From positions 50,448,841 to 50,512,840 of the forward strand of contig NC_088206.1 in the NCBI RefSeq assembly GCF_037126465.1: DNA of 64,000 nucleotides, given 5' to 3'. The position numbers and the translations under genes were made by a program. The first letter of the stretch is position 1. Each line of letters begins with the position of its first letter. This document shows, piece after piece, positions 56,865 to 64,000 of this stretch. This DNA is from Ornithodoros turicata. Its lineage: Eukaryota > Arthropoda > Arachnida > Ixodida > Argasidae. The notes under the pieces were generated by a model. That model was given only the letters and a program-made list of their open reading frames with translations. It was not told the DNA's origin and did not search any database.

Positions 56865-58199
56865 GGTAAGACGCGTAATGCTAGACAAGTCAGTCATGCG
56901 GTGCAAATTGCATCGCGTAGAAGAGAAAAATACGCTATCTGTCAGTTACTGCTTCATCCTTTAGAGATTACGCTCCCAGCGGGTGTATTCTCAGTACAGA
57001 TTTGGAATTGCCTTATTTGTTAAATTATTTCGCAGGCATTCTGGGACCACCGAAAAGCTTGCACTCCACGTCTCAACTATCACCGTCTGGGTTTCAAGCT
57101 GAAGGCTGTCACCAGTGCCAACCAGACGCCCCTTCAAAGTTCATCTGTTTTTGTTGACGGAACAGTGACACCTGGTACTGAGACATTTCATTTTCTGATT
57201 AAGTGCATTCCATCACTTGTGCTCGACTTCTTGTGTTCGTATACCCTTGCTGTTGGTCGCTAGCTTAGAGTAACCATGCCTGAGGTGCCGGTGCTTTCAG
57301 AGTACATTTAAGCAGTATCATCGTATCATATGCACGGCAGCACATCTTGTGTATTTTGAGTAAGGTATAAATTCAGTGTTGGCTCAGCTGTTGTATTTTG
57401 GTCACAAATAAGGTGTTCTTCCAGAGCGCTCAAGGGCAGTTCAAGCAGTTTCATGCGTGCAACAGCACATACTTTTTCTCAGTTTTGACTAAGGTAAATC
57501 GAAATCTTCCAGTTCATGTCTTTCGGTCATAAATTATGTTTTTCGAGACATTCAAACAGCATCATGTGTGCAACAGTACATACTTTTTCTCAGGTGAAGT
57601 AAGGTAAATCTGTCCGCCGTGGTGTTCTGGCAGTGCAGCAGAAGCTTGTGTTGCACTCAGGTGGTATCATGTATACAAAAACTTGTTTTATGCCTTTCTG
57701 TAGCTGCTGTACTAATATTGTGAGTACAGAGACATTCCTGCATAACATATCGGAGCATCTTGTGTGCTATTGTTGGTATCATCTACAGCATTATATTGAT
57801 AATGTTAATTATTCAATGATTTCAGCTAACATTTACATCCTTACTTCCAGGTAAACCTGTCACGCAGATGCCCTACCCCTTGGTATGCATAGTTCAAGAT
57901 TGTACCGAAACAATCCACCTGGAGCATTATTCTTCAATTGGCAGTGGCATTACTATCACAACACACCACATACTGCATGTCTATGGTGCGTGTACAATGC
58001 ATCAAACCTATTCTCAGGTACAGGCCAGCTGGTACGCAATTTCAACATGAAACAACTGACACAGAAACCGTAAAGTCATGCCTTTTCCTCCGCGCCTCGC
58101 TGTTCATGTTATTATCCTCACATGCAGTTCAATTCGCCTGTGCTGTACAGCATGAGCAAAAGCATATATTGTTTGTGGTCACGTGACACGGAACATAAA
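56865..58199. other. No gene established; exon-like segments
   Basis: 57034-57170 follows an acceptor-like tttcgcag and is open in frame; 57852-58017 lies between an acceptor-like ttccag and a donor-like caggtaca. They could be later exons of the decayed THAP gene but have no recognisable motif. Confidence 0.2.
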
Positions 58200-58913
58200 T
58201 ACAGTGAAACTTCCTATGTTGGACACCCGCGGTGCAGCCGAAGCGTCTCCTACTTATAGAGGTGTCCGAGTTACAGAATATGACGGCAACAAAAAATGGA
58301 AGAGATCACAGCTGTGAGAAATGTCCCCCTTCTTCAATTTAAGGTCCTTACTGGTACCTGGTGGTGGTGCCTGGTAGTGGTACCTCTACCCACTCTTCAC
58401 TGATAATTATTACTGATTTTAGTATATTCAATTCCGTTCAGATTCTACTCAATGGCATTACCTCTGGAGCTTTTCGAGCAGCATGTACTTGCCTCTGAAG
58501 CGTCAGCCTACTTCTCATAGCTTTGGTGCAGTGCTCGTTCAAAGGCTCTAGACAAACTGAAGACAAGTGCACACATAAAGAATTACAATGGTGACTGACA
58601 GCACTTGTTTTTGGACTCTAAAAACTAAAGCAACAAAATGCTGAGATCAGTATAGGGGAAAAAAGGGGGCAAAAGTCAAGGCCACTGGCTCATTTTGGAT
58701 CTTTTTTGTGCAAAGATGGGCCGATATTGAGGTAATTTGGCCAGGGTTTTGTCCGACTTTGCAGGGAAAACCCTATCCTACTTCCAAGATAGGGAGGTGT
58801 CTGACATAGAGAATTTCGTCCCCATGTAGTTTCAATGGGAGCCTGCCCGTGCAATGAAACCATGGGGAGTTGTCCGAGGTAGGGAGGTGTCCGACTTTGG
58901 AGGTTTTACTGTA
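58200..58913. mobile_element. Tigger/pogo-like MITE (58202-58911), TA TSD
   Basis: 710 bp, ends CAGTGAAACTTCCTATGTTGG and (reverse) CAGTAAAACCTCCAAAGTCGG in first 20 bases, flanked by TA. Repeated gtccgag/gtgtccgac words near the ends. No transposase. Confidence 0.75.
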
Positions 58914-61780
58914 CTATAGAGCATTCTACATCATGTAATCTAACAGTTGTTCACGTTTGGATATTTTAACCATGGAATTTAGCCAGCATGCACCATACCA
59001 TGTCCAAACACTAACAACTGCTAGAGAGCAGCGTGTACTGTTTCCGCATAGTACTTATGGCTTGCGTCCTGTGATTGGAAACAGTGGTGTCTTTTTTCTG
59101 CTACAACCAGTAAACTACAGTAAAGATTTAGAAATACTGTGTCATACCATAAAGCACTATGGGAAATGGCAGTTTGAAAAACTGGAGAAGACTGTCATTA
59201 GAATGGGGGACATGTTCTGCGTTGAAATTTTTTACAGTGTGTGCTGTACCACGTAATGCACTGCAGGCCTACCACAGTATGGTAACGCAATGAATACTGA
59301 TTTGCTCAAAAAAGGAATGTGTACGTTTCTTGTACTAACTTCCCCTTATGCAAAGTAGTAGAAAAATGTTTTCAGCCAACGGGGAGGGAGAGGACATCAT
59401 TCTGGGGTCTCGTTGACCTACAATGTGTCGTGTGTGAAGGTCATTTTGAAGAGTGTAGGTGGTACAAGACTGTGTTCCCACATTCTTTGCAGTGTTGACT
59501 AATAACCATAATAAAGTACCAGTAACCAGTAGAGGGTACATTTGTTGCTTCATATATTTGTGTCGTGGAAAAGTATGTAGAGATACATCTGTCTCAACGT
59601 GCAGGTGACAAAACTGCTTTTTATGCCTAAACTATGACAAATAGTTGTCTGTTCAGCACCACTAATCATGTGCCGGCCTCCATGACATGTCTGTGACATT
59701 CCAAAGTGATTAACATGTCCCATAGATGTGTGCAATGCTGAAGATGACTGTGTATCTTCTATGGATTCTTGATTCAAGAAAACTACGGTGTGATTTGCTA
59801 ACAGCGCCTGGCTGTACCTTCACAATTCTACATAAAAATATGTAAAGTTTGCCGAAGGAAACATCATGAAGGTCCATAGCGAAAAACCCTGAGACGAGGG
59901 ATAGGAAGGGACATACACAATGTCTCAACATAGCGTGTTTATGTCCCTTCTTGTATCTCCTCTTCAGGTCTCGCCATCATGGACACTATCACCAGCTCGC
60001 TTGCTGTTGAACCGTTCTTTCAACGATAAGGGTCACTTTCATTGACTGGATGGCAGCCAACATGCTGTCAATAAAAAGAATAATGGAAGGAGCTCAATAT
60101 GATCCTTAGGCTGTGCGTGGTCATTGCTTTCTGACAAATGGTGACTTAGAATTTCAGGACGGTGCCTGCAGTGGTAGTATTCTTGTGTTCTCACCCTTGA
60201 CGCCCATTGTATGTCATTGGTCACCTGTAATTTGCTAATATGCGCATAGCTAAAACAAAGTATATTTGTATTTCTTTGAATACAGTTGGTACAGCACATA
60301 GTTTTTTTACATGTTCTTTGGAAAATATAAATAAAAAATTCTCTACTCTGCAAGTCTCCTGTCAGCTCTACAGAGCAGCTTCGAATTTCACTAGAAGCCA
60401 CGTGTGAAACCTAGACCAAACTAGTGGTGAAGGTCCATATAGGTCATAGATAGATACTATTATTATTATTAGATCATAGGTCAGGCTTAGGTCCTGGTTG
60501 GTAGCAACGCATTTGAACCTTATTAAAAATTGGTGCAGGAGGTGACCAACATAACTAAATACACCAACTGACTCTCACAAATTTTGTGGTGTTATACTTT
60601 TGAAACAACATTAATATGCCGCAGTGGTCTTTTCTCCTTTGTTTCTTTTAACCTAGAAATATTAGGTCTTCGGCATCACCAGCCTTAGTTGCTGAGCATG
60701 CAGTTATTTACGTTGAGCACTGCAGTTTCATATTTGTTTCTCTGGACAAGCAAGCCCACTTCCCCATTTGGATATGAGTCTTTCAGCTTTGACAGGGCGT
60801 TTGTGGACAAGGAAAACATTTGGACTGTTGTGTATTTTGCTATAAAGTGCACCGTACAAGGCAGAGGACACCATCAACCATTTCCACTAAGGTTATTAAA
60901 TTTGTGATAAAGTACATATACCTTTTGTCACTGACTAATTTGGTGGCAAAGTTACAAAGCACATGTTTAAAAAAAATAGGATATGGGAAGTGCTGACTGG
61001 TTGAACATGTGGAGTACCCAATATAATAATTGGGGGTTTACGTCGCGAGACAACTGAGTGTGGAATACACAGCACAGTGTAATGTTCCTTATTCTGGCAA
61101 TGTTAGCATGGTTCAAGAAGTGGGAAATGTTGCACTACCCTTAATAACATCTGTTGGGCCCAGCACACGGGGTACACATACCCTGATCTGAAGACACTAT
61201 GCCTAACTCAAAAGCAATATGAGATCGACCCGTACGTGTTTATTTGCGAAACTATTATGAATGAAATATGGCCTGTGTGGTATAGAACAATGCGCACACT
61301 CAAGTAAACATGCAAAATATACGTATAAGGGCTCTCGACCTACATGCCGCGATGCGCTCTACGACATAAACAACACACTACAAAGCTACATCCAACACTT
61401 TTTGTGCGGGGCAACTCTAATGAGCACTTTCATATAACCGACGAATGGTTCAACGAATGCAGTTCGAGTGGTCACGATACATTCCTACGTCGTTCATTGC
61501 AGTCGCGCTATGATGCTGCACAATATATGTATCTCGTGTAACAAGCCTGGCGATAGCACGATGTGCATGGGCAGAAATACGGCCTTCTTTCTTTGAAGAC
61601 CAGTCCTCTGCAGGTATATGCTCAAACGATCACAAGGTCTCACGTTGTTGCTCAATCGCTCCCATTCCTGCACTTGTAGTAAAAGCAGCAAACGGGTTGA
61701 CGTGAATGGCAGCTGAACGGTTGAACTGCGAAGTTCTCGAGCACATAATCACAATTTCACGCCGAAAATGATGTTGAGGT
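58914..61780. other. No recognised gene or element
   Basis: AT-rich DNA with scattered frames under 125 codons on both strands, none with a motif or splice context I can support. Confidence 0.4.
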
Positions 61781-61947
61781 GAGTTCGCGGTTGTTGTTTC
61801 CATCGTTCAATAGTTCTCGGGATCCTCGGACGAAACGCTCATCGCAGCCGGCGGCCATAACTGGATTTCCTCGCAAACGGGAGAAGACGCCAGGGAAGTC
61901 AGAGAAAGCCTCAGCTTTCATCCAATCAGACGCACGATTCTCTATCT

Positions 61948-61979
61948 ACGTAGATGGAGCAGGTTTATCCCATCTACGT
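61948..61979. repeat. 10-bp hairpin, ACGTAGATGG arms
   Basis: acgtagatgg ... ccatctacgt with an 12-bp loop, in a locally GC-richer stretch (61780-62000). Confidence 0.5.
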
Positions 61980-62149
61980 CACAAAAATGGCTGCGCCCAT
62001 GGCTTGTTTTGGTTTCTTTGATGAATTAATTTTCGTAATAGGAAGACAAAATTGAGAAACGAAGGTGCGTTTCGGGGGCAGTTGGATGTGCTCGTTCTGA
62101 ATATCACAACCGTTTCAACACATCGGGAAATCGGCGTAGCTGACCTTTA

Positions 62150-62960
62150 AGACCTCAGGAATAATAGCACAGTCACCGGACATCGCCACGCGACTAACAC
62201 AAGACAACGACAAGGTACTAGCGGTAGGTAAAATTGCAACACTGCTAAAGAAGTTCAGACATGCCATGATGACGTCACAAATCAAGAAAACAAGCACGCA
62301 CACTCAGACAGCAGCTCAGGAATGCACAAGGAGACGTGCTTTATAGGAATTTCTACTCCACACTCAGATACCAGCATTTCTGCACAAATACCTATAAATG
62401 CAAACAGCTTACTCCATCAACATATCGAGCAAAGTGAATACTGGCACTCAACATCATATAACAAAAAACAAACAAATTCAATTCTTATGAACTCTCCTTT
62501 GCCAAGCAGCATTCTTCTGCTCTACTTGGATGCTGACTTTTTCCCCTCACCTACATTCTGAGTAAAAGCAGTGAAAGGAAAAAAAGAACCGCGCAAAATT
62601 ATACGCATTTGTGCTCCAATAGCTGTAACTGCAAAAAACCGTAGCGCACGCAAATAAACTGAGAAAAAGACACCGATTTCTGCCACCAGATAATTCTTGC
62701 ATAAGGCCACATACACAGTCGCATTGCCCTTGCGTAAAGAAAGCACAGGACAGGGATACACAAATTTCCTTAAGCGAGCAGGGAAAAGGCTTAAGTCGAA
62801 CCGCTCAGGAATAATCAGAGAATCACCGGTTATCCCTATACGCGGCTAGCACAACATGACAGCAACAAAATATTAGCGAAGGGTAAAATTTGCAAGACAC
62901 TACTGAACAAGTCCAGACATGCGACAGCGCATACAAAATACTGCTCATCGGGGAAAAGGT
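62150..62960. repeat. Dispersed repeats related to 50340-50560 and 53270-53660
   Basis: 62190-62290 and 62845-62935 resemble 50340-50560 (cggctaacacaa, ctgctcaacaagtccag-like words). 62340-62800 matches 53270-53660. Confidence 0.6.
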
Positions 62961-64000
62961 CTAAGCGTGCAACAGAAAATCATAGAGCATACACAACTTC
63001 ATTTTTCTATTTCGCGTAAACTAAACGTGGAAAACGACGCACAAATTTTCTTGCCGGCGTCGGGCACTCATAAAATACCCTGCCCAAAACAAAGACTTCA
63101 CCAGGTTCGCGAGGCAATTCCATTAAAAACGCTCGTCCTATCCTACAGATAGTAATGCAAACGCGACTAATACCCTTATTTTTTAAACCACTATTTCACG
63201 CAATAGTACATAAATGTATCACTCGTGTCACACGAAAAGGCAAACATTTACTTGTCAAGTGGGGTCCCTGGTTCAGAAAAGCGCCCGCACGCACACACAG
63301 ACACACACTCCATATTTTCACACTCACAAACACAAAGTCTATTTTCACAACCACATAAATCCATATTATTCCCCAGGTCAATAATTATCCAACCAGCGTC
63401 AAAACGGGGAGAACGCACATATGCCTACACAAAACAATAGGTCTTCGTTCCGGATGTAATAGGATATCACCAGTCGACCGTCGCAAAGCAAAAAAAGAAA
63501 AAAAAGAAAAAGGAATGCATGTTTGCTATACATCCACCAAGAAAACGGTGCGGTGCCTCTGCGCAGCGATCATTATACAGGAGTGAATTCACTTCGTTTT
63601 CTTTTTATGTCCTCGCACCCACATATTTGGAAGAATATTATAGAGGAGAACGGGTAAATGTGAACATCATTCGTTACACACTGTAGCTCTCATCATATTT
63701 AAACCAAACCACTAAACATGTGTTCATAGGCCTTCACTAAATAGGTGAGCCAATAAGGACTCAAAATAAAATAAAATAAAATAATCATTCCACCATCGCT
63801 GGCTGCAAGTTTGGGTACACAACAGAGCAGTGTGTTCCCATCAACACGCCTTGGGCTGGATTTCACACACACGCCAGAAGCCTTTTTGAATACATTCTGC
63901 TGTCGCTGGAATAAAAGATTTGTCTTGAGGGTACTGCAATGTCAGCTCTGTTGCTGTTTAAGTGATAAAACAGCGCCCGAACCGCGCCCCACGCGAGCCG
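62961..64000. other. No recognised gene; simple repeats
   Basis: Contains cacacac-like DNA (63290-63350) and an (ataaa)n run near 63765-63785. Confidence 0.45.

Noticed and set aside
60039..60401. 120-codon minus-strand ORF
   Set aside because: No recognisable domain, low-complexity composition typical of chance frames in AT-rich DNA.

Overview
The window looks like repeat-rich, intron-containing arthropod nuclear DNA, most likely from a tick or related chelicerate. That is an inference: there are no operons, real coding sequence is sparse, genes have GT-AG introns, and the intergenic space is packed with short non-autonomous DNA transposons, LINE fragments, a tRNA-derived SINE and a ~105-bp satellite. 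The species call rests on my recall of tick repeat families, not on a search.

Only one long protein-coding gene can be assembled with an intact frame: a six-exon MULE-type transposase-derived gene on the + strand (exons between 18022 and 28601, 752 codons plus stop). It has an N-terminal C2H2 finger, a D/D/E core with a CxxH motif, and a SWIM zinc finger. The terminal exon of a second, diverged copy in the same orientation lies at 176-553. Both copies share the same ~600-bp 3' flank, which carries a short convergent minus-strand reading frame, so at least the 3' part of the locus has been duplicated head-to-tail.

Layout. 0-1.2 kb: end of the upstream MULE-gene copy. 2-12 kb: LINE tail, small hAT MITE, foldback elements, a tRNA-like SINE. 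12-17.5 kb: a CR1-like LINE ORF1 (minus strand; zinc finger, coiled coil, SGNH esterase) broken by a solo LTR, by two copies of one hAT family and by other DNA. 18-28.6 kb: the intact MULE gene, its introns loaded with hAT, Tigger and other TA-flanked elements. 28.6-41 kb: piggyBac-like MITE, inverted satellite block, hAT and TA MITEs, a 2.7-kb nest of one element inserted into its own relative, plus a third element. 41-50 kb: the ~105-bp satellite array, interrupted by a foldback element and by an RNase H-bearing LINE (minus) with an 8-bp target duplication; that LINE is itself interrupted by a ~2-kb element containing a hAT. 50-53.3 kb: SINE and three tandem units of ~720-740 bp containing TGACGTCA. 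54.6-56.9 kb: a decayed THAP-domain sequence split by a 1.9-kb TA-flanked element. 57-64 kb: one Tigger-like MITE, diffuse repeats and nothing else I can name.

The dominant theme is successive nested insertion. Target-site duplications can be read directly for nine hAT-like elements (8 bp), six TA elements, one TTAA element, one LINE (8 bp) and one solo LTR (4 bp), which lets relative insertion order be worked out.
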